A stretch of DNA of 64,000 bases, from contig NZ_CP024081.1 in assembly GCF_003033885.1 (NCBI RefSeq), positions 3,720,554 through 3,784,553 on the forward strand. Reading direction: 5' to 3'. The position numbers were made by a program, and so were the translations under genes. The DNA comes from Pseudomonas rhizophila. GTDB lineage: Bacteria > Pseudomonadota > Gammaproteobacteria > Pseudomonadales > Pseudomonadaceae. Shown piece after piece: positions 7,019 to 15,662 of the stretch (positions are counted from its first letter, which is position 1; the number at the start of each line of letters is the position of its first letter). The notes beneath the pieces were generated by a model that saw only the letters and a list, made by a program, of their open reading frames with translations, did no database searches and was not told the DNA's origin.

Positions 7019-8359
7019 ATGCCCGTTGAGACCCTACAGATAGATACGCTTGTTATAGGCGCCGGCCAGGCCGGCGTGGCCATGAGTGAACATTTGAGCC
7101 GCCAGGGAGTGCCTCATCTTGTGGTGGAGCGCAACCGCATTGCCGAGGCCTGGCGCACCGCGCGTTGGGATTCGCTGGTGGCTAACGGCCCGGCCTGGCA
7201 TGACCGCTTTCCGGGGCTGCAATTCCAGGGGCTCGACCCTGATGCCTTCGCCACCAAGGATCAAGTGGCCGATTACTTCCAAACCTATGCCAATACAATC
7301 AACGCACCGATCCGCACCGGTGTGGAAGTCAGGGAGGTACAGCGTAATGTCGGCCGCCCAGGCTTCAGCATTGAAACCAGCGAGGGCCCGATCGAGGCCA
7401 TCCACGTGGTGGTCGCCACCGGGCCCTTTCAACGGCCGGTGATTCCACCTATCGCCGCGGATATGGCGCAAGTCACCCAGATGCACTCCGCCCAATACCG
7501 CAATCCCCGGCAGCTGGCCGAGGGCGCTGTACTGGTGGTCGGGGCGGGCTCGTCGGGGGTACAGATCGCCGATGAGTTACAGCGCGCTGGCAAGCAGGTC
7601 TACCTCTCGGTGGGCGCCCATGATCGCCCGCCTCGGGCCTATCGCAACCGGGATTTCTGCTGGTGGCTGGGTGTGCTCGGCGAGTGGGATGCGGAGGCCG
7701 TCCAGCCGGGCAGGGAGCATGTGACCATCGCCGTGAGCGGTGCCCGCGGCGGCTATACAGTGGACTTTCGCAGGCTGGCCCATGAGGGCATCACCCTGGT
7801 GGGCCTGACGAAGTCGTTCAACGGTAGCGTCGTGACGTTTGAACCCAACCTTGCCGAAAACATTGCCCGTGGCGATGAAAACTACCTGGCGCTGCTGGAT
7901 GCCGCCGATGCCTACATTGCCCGCAATGGCCTGGACCTGCCGCCGGAGCCAGAAGCCCGCCGGCTGTTGCCTGACCCGCACTGCCTGACCCATCCGATCC
8001 TGGAACTGGATCTGGTGAACGCTGGGGTGACCACCGTGATCTGGGCCACCGGCTACTCGGTGGATTACAGCTGGCTGAAGGTCGACGCGCTGGACGCAAA
8101 CGGCAAGCCACGGCACCAGCGGGGTGTTTCCAGCGAACCGGGTGTGTATTTCGTGGGTCTGCCCTGGCTGTCACGGCGCGGGTCGGCGTTCATCTGGGGC
8201 GTGTGGCACGACGCCCGGCATATCGCTGACCACATCGTGAAACAGCATACCTATCTCAACTATCGAGACGCTTCGCAGCGCCAGAACGACGACGTTCAAG
8301 CCCCGGCGCTCGATAGCGATTCGAACAGTTCGAAAACCAGCCTCATGGGAGTCCGTTGA
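7019..8359 (+). CDS. Flavin-containing NAD(P)/FAD oxidoreductase (CzcO/monooxygenase-like)
   Basis: A 446-residue single-component flavoprotein. The FAD motif VIGAGQAGVAMSE lies at residues 12-24, an NADPH motif VVGAGSSGVQIADE near residue 170, and the ATG motif WATGYSVDYSWL near 340, the layout of CzcO-type and flavin monooxygenases. The frame opens earlier, but ATG 7019 has a GGAAG site and starts at the expected distance before the FAD motif. It heads a cluster with RidA, DUF1028 and an ArgE-like peptidase, suggesting oxidative attack on an amine or N-acyl amino compound; the substrate is unknown. Confidence 0.8.
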   Translation: MPVETLQIDTLVIGAGQAGVAMSEHLSRQGVPHLVVERNRIAEAWRTARWDSLVANGPAWHDRFPGLQFQGLDPDAFATKDQVADYFQTYANTINAPIRTGVEVREVQRNVGRPGFSIETSEGPIEAIHVVVATGPFQRPVIPPIAADMAQVTQMHSAQYRNPRQLAEGAVLVVGAGSSGVQIADELQRAGKQVYLSVGAHDRPPRAYRNRDFCWWLGVLGEWDAEAVQPGREHVTIAVSGARGGYTVDFRRLAHEGITLVGLTKSFNGSVVTFEPNLAENIARGDENYLALLDAADAYIARNGLDLPPEPEARRLLPDPHCLTHPILELDLVNAGVTTVIWATGYSVDYSWLKVDALDANGKPRHQRGVSSEPGVYFVGLPWLSRRGSAFIWGVWHDARHIADHIVKQHTYLNYRDASQRQNDDVQAPALDSDSNSSKTSLMGVR

Positions 8360-8769
8360 TGCCTACCCACACTCGCATCCGCATGTTCAACACCAAAGAC
8401 ACCTATCCCAACCAGACGCTGGACAACGACTTGTGCCAGGCCGTGCGCGCCGGCAATACCGTCTACGTGCGCGGTCAGGTTGGCACTGATTTCAACGGCC
8501 AGTTGGTAGGTCTGGGCGATCCGCGTGCCCAGGCTGAACAGGCCATGCGCAACGTCAAGCAATTGCTGGAAGAGGCCGGCAGCGACCTGAGCCACATCGT
8601 CAAGACCACCACTTACCTGATCGACCCGCGCTATCGCGAGCCGGTGTACCAGGAGGTGGGCAAATGGCTCAAAGGGGTGTTCCCGATTTCCACCGGGCTG
8701 GTGGTCAGCGCCCTCGGCCAGCCGCAATGGCTGATGGAAATCGACGTGATAGCAGTGATCCCCGAATAA
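8359..8769 (+). CDS. RidA family (YjgF/YER057c/UK114) protein
   Basis: A 136-residue protein with RidA-fold blocks: YVRGQVGTDFNGQLVGLGDPRAQAEQAMRNVKQLLEEAG and the C-terminal VVSALGQPQWLMEIDVIAV. Archetypal RidA deaminates reactive enamine/imine intermediates; here the arginine region typical of RidA proper is replaced by GQPQWLMEID, so it is a divergent subfamily and may act on a pathway-specific imine. ATG 8359 overlaps the previous stop by one base (TGATG). Confidence 0.82.
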   Translation: MPTHTRIRMFNTKDTYPNQTLDNDLCQAVRAGNTVYVRGQVGTDFNGQLVGLGDPRAQAEQAMRNVKQLLEEAGSDLSHIVKTTTYLIDPRYREPVYQEVGKWLKGVFPISTGLVVSALGQPQWLMEIDVIAVIPE

Positions 8770-8781
8770 GGAGAGTGGAGC

Positions 8782-9456
8782 ATGACTTTTTCCATTGTCG
8801 GGCGCTGCGCCGAGACGGGCCAGTTGGGCATCGCCATCAGTTCCTCGAGTATTGCCGTCGGCGCCCGTTGCCCCTGGTTGCGGGCCGGTGTCGGCGCGGT
8901 GTCGAGCCAGAACATCACGCTGCCGGCCCTGGGTCCGCAGATCCTCGACGAACTGGCCGGCGGCCTGGCCGCCCAAGAGGCTATCGACCGCGCCCTGGCG
9001 CGCAATGGCTACAGCCAGTACCGCCAGGTGGCGGTGGTGGATGCCCACGGGGGCACGGCGATTTTCAGCGGCAGCCACGCCTTGGGCACCCATCGCGCGC
9101 TGGCCGGTGAGCAATGCGTGGCGGCCGGCAATCTGCTGGCCAGTGTGGACGTGATCGACGCCATGGTTGCCGCATTCGAACACAGCGAAGGTTGCCTTGC
9201 CGCGCGCCTGCTGAGTGCGTTGCAGGCCGGGCAGAGCGCAGGTGGTGAAGCCGGAGCGGTGCATTCTGCGGCGCTGTCGGTGGTGGATGAACTCACCTGG
9301 CCGATCGTCGATTTGCGTGTCGACTGGGCCGAGGAAAACCCCATTGGTGAGCTGGAAAAACTGTGGCTGGCCTATCAACCGCAACTGCAGGACTACCTGA
9401 CCCGCGCCCTCGATCCGACCCTGGCCCCCAGCTACGGAGTGCCGGGTGATGAGTGA
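8782..9456 (+). CDS. DUF1028 Ntn-hydrolase-like protein
   Basis: A 224-residue DUF1028 protein beginning MTFSIVGRCAETGQLGIAISSSSIAVGARCPW, with the conserved QNITLPALGPQILDELAGG and the VVDELTWPIVDLRVDW block. The family has an Ntn-hydrolase fold and is often beside RidA and amino-acid transport or hydrolase genes. It probably hydrolyses an amide or cyclic intermediate; this is inferred from context. It starts 12 bases after the RidA gene with a GGAG ribosome site and overlaps the next gene by eight bases. Confidence 0.82.
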   Translation: MTFSIVGRCAETGQLGIAISSSSIAVGARCPWLRAGVGAVSSQNITLPALGPQILDELAGGLAAQEAIDRALARNGYSQYRQVAVVDAHGGTAIFSGSHALGTHRALAGEQCVAAGNLLASVDVIDAMVAAFEHSEGCLAARLLSALQAGQSAGGEAGAVHSAALSVVDELTWPIVDLRVDWAEENPIGELEKLWLAYQPQLQDYLTRALDPTLAPSYGVPGDE

Positions 9457-10618
9457 GCTGCGCAGCCGCGCACTGCTCGCCAGCCTCGTGGGCTTTGCCA
9501 CGGTCAGTCGCGAGTCGAACCTGGCGCTGATCGAGTTCGTGCGTGGCTACCTCCACGATCTGGGCGTGAGTTGCGAACTGATCTACAACCCCGAGCGGAC
9601 CAAGGCCAACCTGCTGGCGAGCATCGGCCCAGCGGTGCCCGGTGGGGTCGTGCTGTCCGGTCATACCGATGTAGTGCCGGTGGACGGACAGCACTGGACG
9701 GTCGATCCGTTTTGCCTGAGCGAGGTCGGCGGCAAGCTGTACGGCCGGGGCACCGCCGACATGAAAGGCTATTTGGCTTCAGTGCTGGCGGCGGTGCCGA
9801 TGTTCCTCGCCAGCCCGCTTCGCCGGCCCGTGCATCTGGCGTTCTCCTATGACGAAGAGGTCGGTTGCCTGGGCGTACGCAGTCTGCTGCAAGTGCTGGC
9901 GCAACGCATTCCCCAGCCTGCGTTGTGCCTGATCGGCGAGCCCACCCAACTCCAACCGGTGTTGGGCCACAAAGGCAAGTTGGCGATGCGTTGCCATGTC
10001 AAAGGGGCGGCCTGTCATTCGGCCTATGCGCCCTACGGGGTGAACGCCATCGAACAGGCAGCGCGCCTGATCAGTCGGTTGGGGGAGATCGGCGCGAATC
10101 TGGCCGAACCTTCACAGCACGATGCGCGCTTCGATCCGGCGTACTCCACGGTGCAGGTGGGCGTGATCCAGGGCGGTACCGCGTTGAACATCGTCCCGGC
10201 CGATTGCCGCTTCGATTTCGAAGTGCGCGCCTTGCCGGATTTCGCCCCACAAGTCGTCGTCGAGCAATTGCGCGAGTACGCCGAGCAGGCGTTGCTGCCG
10301 GCGATGCGGGCCGTGCAAGGCGACACCGCGATCCGGTTTGAACCACTGTCTGCCTACCCGGGCCTGGCAACCCGACCTGACAGCGCCGCCGCGCGTCTGG
10401 TGGCCGAGCTGTGCGGCAGTGATGCCTTCAGCACCGTGGCATTCGGCACCGAAGGCGGCCTGTTTGATCAGGCCGGAATCCCGGCGGTGGTCTGCGGCCC
10501 CGGCAGCATGGATCAGGGGCACAAAGCCGATGAATACGTGAGCGTTGAACAGATGGCGGCCTGCGACCGATTGATGGATCGCCTGGCGAGCCATCTCAGC
10601 GAACCCAACGACTTCTGA
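9449..10618 (+). CDS. ArgE/DapE-type M20 metallopeptidase (acetylornithine deacetylase-like)
   Basis: A 389-residue M20 amidohydrolase. Metal-site motifs are GHTDVVPVDG (about residues 69-78), GRGTADMKG (about 100-109), the catalytic YDEEVGCLG (about 133-141) and a late GPGSMDQGHKADEYV carrying the last His. It is a paralogue of ArgE in a catabolic setting, so it most likely deacylates an N-acyl amino acid released by upstream enzymes. ATG 9449 is preferred to GTG 9446; both overlap the DUF1028 stop. Confidence 0.82.
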   Translation: MSELRSRALLASLVGFATVSRESNLALIEFVRGYLHDLGVSCELIYNPERTKANLLASIGPAVPGGVVLSGHTDVVPVDGQHWTVDPFCLSEVGGKLYGRGTADMKGYLASVLAAVPMFLASPLRRPVHLAFSYDEEVGCLGVRSLLQVLAQRIPQPALCLIGEPTQLQPVLGHKGKLAMRCHVKGAACHSAYAPYGVNAIEQAARLISRLGEIGANLAEPSQHDARFDPAYSTVQVGVIQGGTALNIVPADCRFDFEVRALPDFAPQVVVEQLREYAEQALLPAMRAVQGDTAIRFEPLSAYPGLATRPDSAAARLVAELCGSDAFSTVAFGTEGGLFDQAGIPAVVCGPGSMDQGHKADEYVSVEQMAACDRLMDRLASHLSEPNDF

Positions 10619-10633
10619 GACAAGGAATTTGCG

Positions 10634-10843
10634 GTGAACGATTTCAATGTTTGGAAAACCCGGGCCGCGCAACTGCGCCTGAAGGATAACGCCCTGATTG
10701 ACGGCCTGCCTCGTGAGGCCGGCACTCTGGGCCGGATGATCATGGCCCCGGCGCTGGTAGCCAGCCATGCCGACATCAACGAACTGGTCGACAAGACCCG
10801 TATTGCTGTAGATCGCACCGCCCGCGCTTACGGTCGCCTCTGA
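10634..10843 (+). pseudogene. Chimeric scar ORF: aldehyde dehydrogenase start fused to aminotransferase end
   Basis: A 69-codon frame with a good AAGGA site and GTG start. Residues 1-25 (FNVWKTRAAQLRLKDNALIDG) look like the N-terminus of PuuC-type aldehyde dehydrogenases (xWxxRAxxLxxxxxAFIDG). The remainder (GRMIMAPALVASHADINELVDKTRIAVDRTA) looks like the tail of class III aminotransferases (I-M-x-A-P-P-L-V-x-x-x-x-E-I-D-x-L-V). I infer one in-frame deletion removing most of two adjacent genes. It could instead be a genuine small protein; no domain beyond these ends is visible. Confidence 0.5.
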
Positions 10844-10851
10844 GTCCCGTC

Positions 10852-10875
10852 GCCGGCTCGTGCGGGCGAGCCGGC
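10852..10875 (+). other. Intercistronic hairpin before the binding-protein gene
   Basis: GCCGGCTCG (10852-10860) and CGAGCCGGC (10867-10875) form a perfect nine-pair stem with a six-base loop, followed by a short CTTTC and the GAGGAA ribosome site of the next gene. There is no long T run, so it may act as a weak terminator or an mRNA 5'-end stabiliser for the binding-protein message. Confidence 0.55.
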
Positions 10876-10893
10876 CTTTCGAGGAACCGCTTC

Positions 10894-11934
10894 ATGTCCA
10901 GATCCTTGCGTTGCAATATCGCGTGCGCCCTGGTGCTGCTGAGTAGCAGCGTCCTGGCCGCGCCACAGAGCCTCACCGTGATTTCCTTTGGTGGCGCCAC
11001 CAAGCAGGCCCAGGACAAGGCCTACTTCCAACCCTTCAACGCCAGCGGTGCAGGAAGCATTGTCGCCGGCGAATACAATGGCGAGTTATCGAAGATCAAG
11101 GCCATGGTCGCGGCCGGCCACACCAGTTGGGATGTGGTCGAAGTCGAAAGCCCCGAGCTGTTGCGCGGTTGTGAGGAGGGCCTGTTCGAAAGGCTCGATC
11201 TGAGCGCCTTGGGTGATCCGGCGAATTTTGTGCCGGGAACACTCACCGAATGTGGCGTGGCCACGTATGTCTGGTCGATGGTCCTGGCCTATGACCAGAG
11301 CAAGTTGGCCAAGGCCCCCAAGTCCTGGGCGGATTTCTGGAACGTCACCGAATACCCGGGCAAGCGCGGGTTGCGCAAGGGAGCCAAGTACACCCTGGAA
11401 ATTGCCTTGCTGGCCGATGGGGTCGAGGCGCAGGAGTTGTACAAGGTGCTCAACACCCCCGAAGGCGTGTCGCGGGCGTTCGCCAAGCTGGATCAGATCA
11501 AGCCGAACATCCAGTGGTGGGAGGCCGGTGCGCAACCGGCACAGTGGCTAGTGGCGGGGGACGTGGCGATGAGCGCTGCCTACAACGGTCGTATCGCTTC
11601 GGCGCAAAAGGAAGACATGAAGCTGAGTATCGTCTGGCCGCAAAGCCTGTATGACCCGGAGTACTGGGCGGTGGTCAAGGGTACGCCGAACAAGGTCCTG
11701 GCCGAGCAATTCATTGCCTTTGCCAGCCAGCCGCAGGCGCAGAAGGTGTTCTCGGAAAACATCCCTTATGGGCCGGTGCATCGCAAGGCGCTGGCGTTGT
11801 TGCCTGGAACAGTCCAGGAGCAGTTGCCTACCGCCGAGGCCAACCTGGCCGAAGCCCGGGCCGTGGATGCCGAGTTCTGGGTTGACCATGGTGAGGAACT
11901 GGAGCAGCGCTTCAACGCCTGGGCCGCTCGCTAG
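10894..11934 (+). CDS. Periplasmic ABC-transporter binding protein, PotD/YdcS-like
   Basis: A 346-residue family 1 extracellular solute-binding protein. The signal peptide spans residues 1 to about 22 (ACALVLLSSSVLAAP). SFGGATKQAQDKAYFQPF, KSWADFWNV and YNGRIASAQ are typical of polyamine or opine-like binding proteins. No ATPase or permease gene follows, unlike complete systems of this type; together with the scar ORF this suggests the cluster lost genes, or that the protein works with a transporter encoded elsewhere. It ends about 30 bases from the convergent LysR gene. Confidence 0.8.
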   Translation: MSRSLRCNIACALVLLSSSVLAAPQSLTVISFGGATKQAQDKAYFQPFNASGAGSIVAGEYNGELSKIKAMVAAGHTSWDVVEVESPELLRGCEEGLFERLDLSALGDPANFVPGTLTECGVATYVWSMVLAYDQSKLAKAPKSWADFWNVTEYPGKRGLRKGAKYTLEIALLADGVEAQELYKVLNTPEGVSRAFAKLDQIKPNIQWWEAGAQPAQWLVAGDVAMSAAYNGRIASAQKEDMKLSIVWPQSLYDPEYWAVVKGTPNKVLAEQFIAFASQPQAQKVFSENIPYGPVHRKALALLPGTVQEQLPTAEANLAEARAVDAEFWVDHGEELEQRFNAWAAR

Positions 11935-11966
11935 TCACAACGTTCTGCACGCCTTCAATGGCTGGC

Positions 11967-12878
11967 TCAGGCCAGCCATTGTTTGAACTGCTCTTTGCAG
12001 TAATCCACGAATAACTGCGCAGGTTTGGTCAAGTGCGCGCGCTTGAGCCATCCTGCCACCAGGGCCGAACCGGTGACGTCCTCGGCGATGTTGACGCACA
12101 CCACTTGCTGCCCATCGTAGGTGCAGGTGGAATGTGGCCGGGTTACCAGCAGCGCAAAGCCGAACGATTGCCCGACCATGCCGCGCACCATTTCGATCGA
12201 GGGTGAGCTGAAAACAATGTTCGGTGTCAGGCCCAACTCTTCGAATATGCTCACAAAATAGGTCCGGCTGGGTTGCACGTCCAACAGAATCATCGGCTCC
12301 AGCGCCAGATCGCGCAGCGACACCTGAGCCTGGCTGGCAAAGCGGTGCTCCGCCGGCAGCAGCGCGTAAGGTCGTTGCGGCGCCATCAGCGCCTCGGTCT
12401 CGATGGTGCCGTCGAGGTCGTGCTCATAAAAAATCGCCAGATCAAAACGGCCCCCCGTCAAACCTTGCACCAGTTCCTGTTGCTCGCCGTCCTGTAGACG
12501 GATCTCCACGCCGGGGTAACGCTGGCGAAAACCGGCGATCAATCGTGGCAAGTACAGGGGCGCGACAGTCTCGAAACAGCCAATGTCGATCTGACCGCTG
12601 ACCACGTCGTTGTCGGCCAGCGCGTTCTGCTCGAACTCTCGCGCCATGCGCAGCAGTTCCTGGGCTTTGCGATAGAAGCGAGCGCCGCTGGGGGTTAGCG
12701 ACACACCCTGGGCGTGGTGACGGATGAGCAACTGCACGCCGAAACTGTCTTCCAGCCCTTTGACGGCGGTCGCAATCGAGGGCTGGGCGATGTACAGCTT
12801 GCGGGAGGCTTCGGCGACGCTGCCACATTCGACGGTGGTGACGAAGTACTTCAGCTGACGCAAGGAATAGGACGCCAC
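11967..12878 (-). CDS. LysR-family transcriptional regulator
   Basis: A 303-residue LysR protein. The N-terminal helix-turn-helix (SLRQLKYFVTTVECGSVAEASRKLYIAQPSIATAVKGLE) is followed by a periplasmic-binding-like effector domain (IGCFETVAPLYLPRLIAGF onwards). It is convergent to the binding-protein gene and likely controls the 7019-11934 cluster or its remains. Start at ATG 12878. The 211 bases upstream hold only its promoter region and the terminator of the next gene. Confidence 0.82.
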   Translation of the reverse strand: MASYSLRQLKYFVTTVECGSVAEASRKLYIAQPSIATAVKGLEDSFGVQLLIRHHAQGVSLTPSGARFYRKAQELLRMAREFEQNALADNDVVSGQIDIGCFETVAPLYLPRLIAGFRQRYPGVEIRLQDGEQQELVQGLTGGRFDLAIFYEHDLDGTIETEALMAPQRPYALLPAEHRFASQAQVSLRDLALEPMILLDVQPSRTYFVSIFEELGLTPNIVFSSPSIEMVRGMVGQSFGFALLVTRPHSTCTYDGQQVVCVNIAEDVTGSALVAGWLKRAHLTKPAQLFVDYCKEQFKQWLA

Positions 12879-13002
12879 GGCACACCTCGATCCGGATGAT
12901 TTTTGCCTACCTTACCTTGTGCACAGAGGGCAGTGGGCGGGCATTGCGACGGATTTTACTGGGCAGTGACGATATTCAGACTGGCTTGGGGACGAGCGCC
13001 TG

Positions 13003-13038
13003 AAAAAAAACGCCTGCCCAAGCATCATCGGCAGGCGT
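13003..13038 (-). terminator. Rho-independent terminator of the NDH-2-like gene
   Basis: On the minus strand, ACGCCTGCC pairs with GGCAGGCGT (13030-13038 with 13010-13018), followed by a run of eight T (13003-13010). It lies about 50 bases past the stop at 13090. Confidence 0.8.
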
Positions 13039-13089
13039 CTGGGAAAGACCGGCGCAGAAAGGAGGGACTGGCCGGGGTCGGAAACGGAC

Positions 13090-14292
13090 TCAGGCCACCG
13101 GGATCAACGGGTCGGCGGCGGCCAGTGCGGTCGCGCGATCAGCCGCGGGCGGATAGATCCACACGGTGTTGATCTGGGTCTTGAGCTCCTTGGCTTCCTG
13201 CCCGACCAACTTGAGCTGGCGATCCCAACCCTCGGTATACACCGCGCCCCAGGCACCCAGGTCCAGACAGGTCACGTACTTGGGTTGGCTGTAGGCCATC
13301 GGCGCGACGCCCAACAAGTCGGCCGCGACGTTGTTGCCGGCATAGCGGCCCAGGGCGATGGCGTGCTGGCAGGACATGGCCGCGTAGTTACCCAGGGTGT
13401 CGGTGGCGGCATAGGCCACGTCGCCGGTGGCAAATATGTCGTTCTGGCCCAGGACTTTCAGGTTGGCATCGACGTGCAGGCGACCCTGGCGATCGCGAGT
13501 GCCGGGTATCTGTTGGGTCAACGGACTGGCGCGGAACCCCACGGTCCAGATCACAGTATGGGACTCGATACGCTGGCCGCTCGACAGGGTGACGCCACCG
13601 GCATCCACCGATTCGACCGAGTCGTTGACGATCCAGTCGATACCCAGATGCTCGGACGCTTGGACAATGGACGGACGAATGCCGTCGCCCAACGCTGCGC
13701 CGATCTGCGACCCGCGATCCACCACGATGACCCGGATGTTAGCGTCTTCACCCAGGACCGCGCGCAGGCGTGCCGGCATTTCGGTGGCGGTTTCGATCCC
13801 GGTAAAGCCTCCGCCGGCCACCACCACGGTGTTGCGGGCCGGGCTGTCCGGAAGATTTTTCAGGGACTTGATATGGGCTTCGAGGCGGGTTGCCTGTTCG
13901 ATTTCATCAACGTCGAAGGCATGCTCGATCATGCCTTCAAGGTCTGGGCGGACCAGTTGGCTGCCCGCCGCGAGCACCAGGCGGTCGTAGACCAGGCTGC
14001 CCTCGGTGCCGAACACATCCACGTAGCCAACCTGTTTGTTGTCGACATCGATACGGCTCGCCGAACCTTGTACGAATTTCACGCCCACCGCGTCGAACAG
14101 GCCACCCAGCGGGGCGGCCATGGTGTGGACGTCCGGCTCATAGAAACGAGGACGGATGCGCAGCTCAGCCTGGGGGGCCAGGACGCTGATCTGCACGTCA
14201 TTACGATCGTGTTGGTCCAGCAGCCGGGCGGCGCTCAATGCACTCCAGACCCCGCCGAAACCTGCGCCAACAACCAGAATATGTTGTTTCAT
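13090..14292 (-). CDS. NAD(P)/FAD-dependent oxidoreductase, type II NADH dehydrogenase-like
   Basis: A 400-residue pyridine nucleotide-disulfide oxidoreductase-family protein. The FAD motif VVGAGFGGVWSALSA lies at residues 6-20, a second Rossmann motif VVAGGGFTGIETATE in the middle, and IFATGDVAYAATD near the C-terminus. It resembles NDH-2 enzymes that pass electrons from NADH to quinone. The frame extends 55 codons upstream, but ATG 14292 has a GGAGCTC ribosome site and precedes the FAD motif directly. No CXXC motif is visible. It is monocistronic, with a strong terminator. Confidence 0.8.
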   Translation of the reverse strand: MKQHILVVGAGFGGVWSALSAARLLDQHDRNDVQISVLAPQAELRIRPRFYEPDVHTMAAPLGGLFDAVGVKFVQGSASRIDVDNKQVGYVDVFGTEGSLVYDRLVLAAGSQLVRPDLEGMIEHAFDVDEIEQATRLEAHIKSLKNLPDSPARNTVVVAGGGFTGIETATEMPARLRAVLGEDANIRVIVVDRGSQIGAALGDGIRPSIVQASEHLGIDWIVNDSVESVDAGGVTLSSGQRIESHTVIWTVGFRASPLTQQIPGTRDRQGRLHVDANLKVLGQNDIFATGDVAYAATDTLGNYAAMSCQHAIALGRYAGNNVAADLLGVAPMAYSQPKYVTCLDLGAWGAVYTEGWDRQLKLVGQEAKELKTQINTVWIYPPAADRATALAAADPLIPVA

Positions 14293-14536
14293 GATGAGCT
14301 CCCGAAGACAAAATCGATACGTTGAATTGTTTAACTGTTTCAGCGTGACCGTGTCGCGAACTACTCCAAAAGCGCCTGGCTGCAATGAGTTGCCATCGAG
14401 CACATTCAATTTCAGTTCGCTGTAGGGAAGCTTATTGGCAGGGCCTGTGTTTAACACTTCTACATAAGGTCATCCGGCCTATGCCTGGGTAGGGGGGATC
14501 TATACAAAGGTATGAGGTCGCGACGATGGCGCGGCA

Positions 14537-14911
14537 TCAGGAAGGCCGGCCAACTATCGATTCGATGCAGGCGATCAATTGAGCGCAGTCGAAGGGCTTC
14601 GGGAAAAACGCCACCGGCTCGGGCGCCCCGGCGCTGACACGGGGTGGCACGCCAGGGTATCCGCTAATGAAAATGATCGGGATATGAATGCCCAGGGTCG
14701 ACAGTCGATCGTACATCTGAATACCGGTCATGCCAGGCATTTGAATATCCGATATCAGGCACGCTGTGTTTTCAAGTTCACAAGAAGATAAAAAGTCCAA
14801 GGCGCCCGCGTATGTTGTAACCCGATATCCGTGGGAACGTAACAAGCCATCCAGTGCAATTCGAACTGACTCGTCATCATCAACAATTGAAATAGTTGCG
14901 GTATTGGACAT
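14537..14911 (-). CDS. Single-domain response regulator (FixJ-type receiver)
   Basis: A 124-residue receiver domain with no output domain: acidic pocket DDD at residues 11-13, phospho-acceptor Asp55 (LISDIQMPGMTG), and Lys105 in FFPKPF. The start at ATG 14911 gives a normal receiver N-terminus; longer frames add unrelated sequence. It lies 100 bases downstream of a FixL/FixJ-type pair on the same strand and probably shares the phosphorelay, for example as a phosphate sink. Its receiver resembles that of the FixJ-type neighbour, suggesting duplication. Confidence 0.82.
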   Translation of the reverse strand: MSNTATISIVDDDESVRIALDGLLRSHGYRVTTYAGALDFLSSCELENTACLISDIQMPGMTGIQMYDRLSTLGIHIPIIFISGYPGVPPRVSAGAPEPVAFFPKPFDCAQLIACIESIVGRPS

Positions 14912-15011
14912 GTCGATACCTGGGGTGATATCAGGTAGCCATAAAGGCGCCTGTATCACTGCAAGATACGCCGTCCAATAGTCCCGCCAAGTATACGTGT
15001 GTATGAACTTT

Positions 15012-15662
15012 CTACTGCTCGCCGCGCCATTCCAGCACCTGGGCCATGCGGACCAGATCGGCAAACGAGCCTGCGCACATTTTGCGCATGGCTTGGCCGC
15101 GGTGAATCTTGACCGTGATTTCGCTCAAGCCCAGTTCCCCGGCGATCTGCTTGTTCATCAGGCCTGACGCCGCCAGCGCCATGACCTGTTGCTCGCGCGG
15201 GGTCAATGTGGTGTAACGGTCAAGCACTTGCTGATGGCTGCGTTCGGCGTCGCGCCGCCGGCAGTCCTGTTGATGGGCGGCGGTCACGGCGTCGATCAGG
15301 TCTTGTTCGCGAAACGGCTTGGCGAGGAAATCCACGGCACCGGCCTTCATCGCCCGCACGGTCATGGCGATGTCACCGTGGCCGGTCATGAACACGATGG
15401 GCAGATGGACGTTGGCCGCGACCAGCGCCCGTTGGCACTCCAGGCCGCTGGTGCCTTGCAGCCGTACATCCAGAACCAGGCAACTGGGCAGGTCGGGCCT
15501 GGAATGGTTCATGAACTGTGCGACCGAATCGAACAGATGCACCTGCAGGCCGATGGAGCGCAGGAGGCTGCCGAGGGCTTGGCGCAGCGGTGCGTCGTCG
15601 TCAACGATATAAACGATGGGCTCGTTGCCGAGGACCGGTTTCGAGGGCTGCATGGCGTTCAT
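15012..15662 (-). CDS. FixJ-family response regulator with LuxR-type HTH
   Basis: A 216-residue regulator. The receiver (about residues 15-130) carries DDD at 21-23, Asp65 (LVLDVRLQG) and Lys115 (LAKPF). A LuxR-type DNA-binding domain follows (LTPREQQVMALAASGLMNKQIAGELGLSEITVKIHRGQAMRKM). ATG 15662 overlaps the kinase stop by four bases, so the pair is translationally coupled. The family activates sigma-70 promoters when phosphorylated. The target genes are not evident. Confidence 0.85.
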   Translation of the reverse strand: MNAMQPSKPVLGNEPIVYIVDDDAPLRQALGSLLRSIGLQVHLFDSVAQFMNHSRPDLPSCLVLDVRLQGTSGLECQRALVAANVHLPIVFMTGHGDIAMTVRAMKAGAVDFLAKPFREQDLIDAVTAAHQQDCRRRDAERSHQQVLDRYTTLTPREQQVMALAASGLMNKQIAGELGLSEITVKIHRGQAMRKMCAGSFADLVRMAQVLEWRGEQ

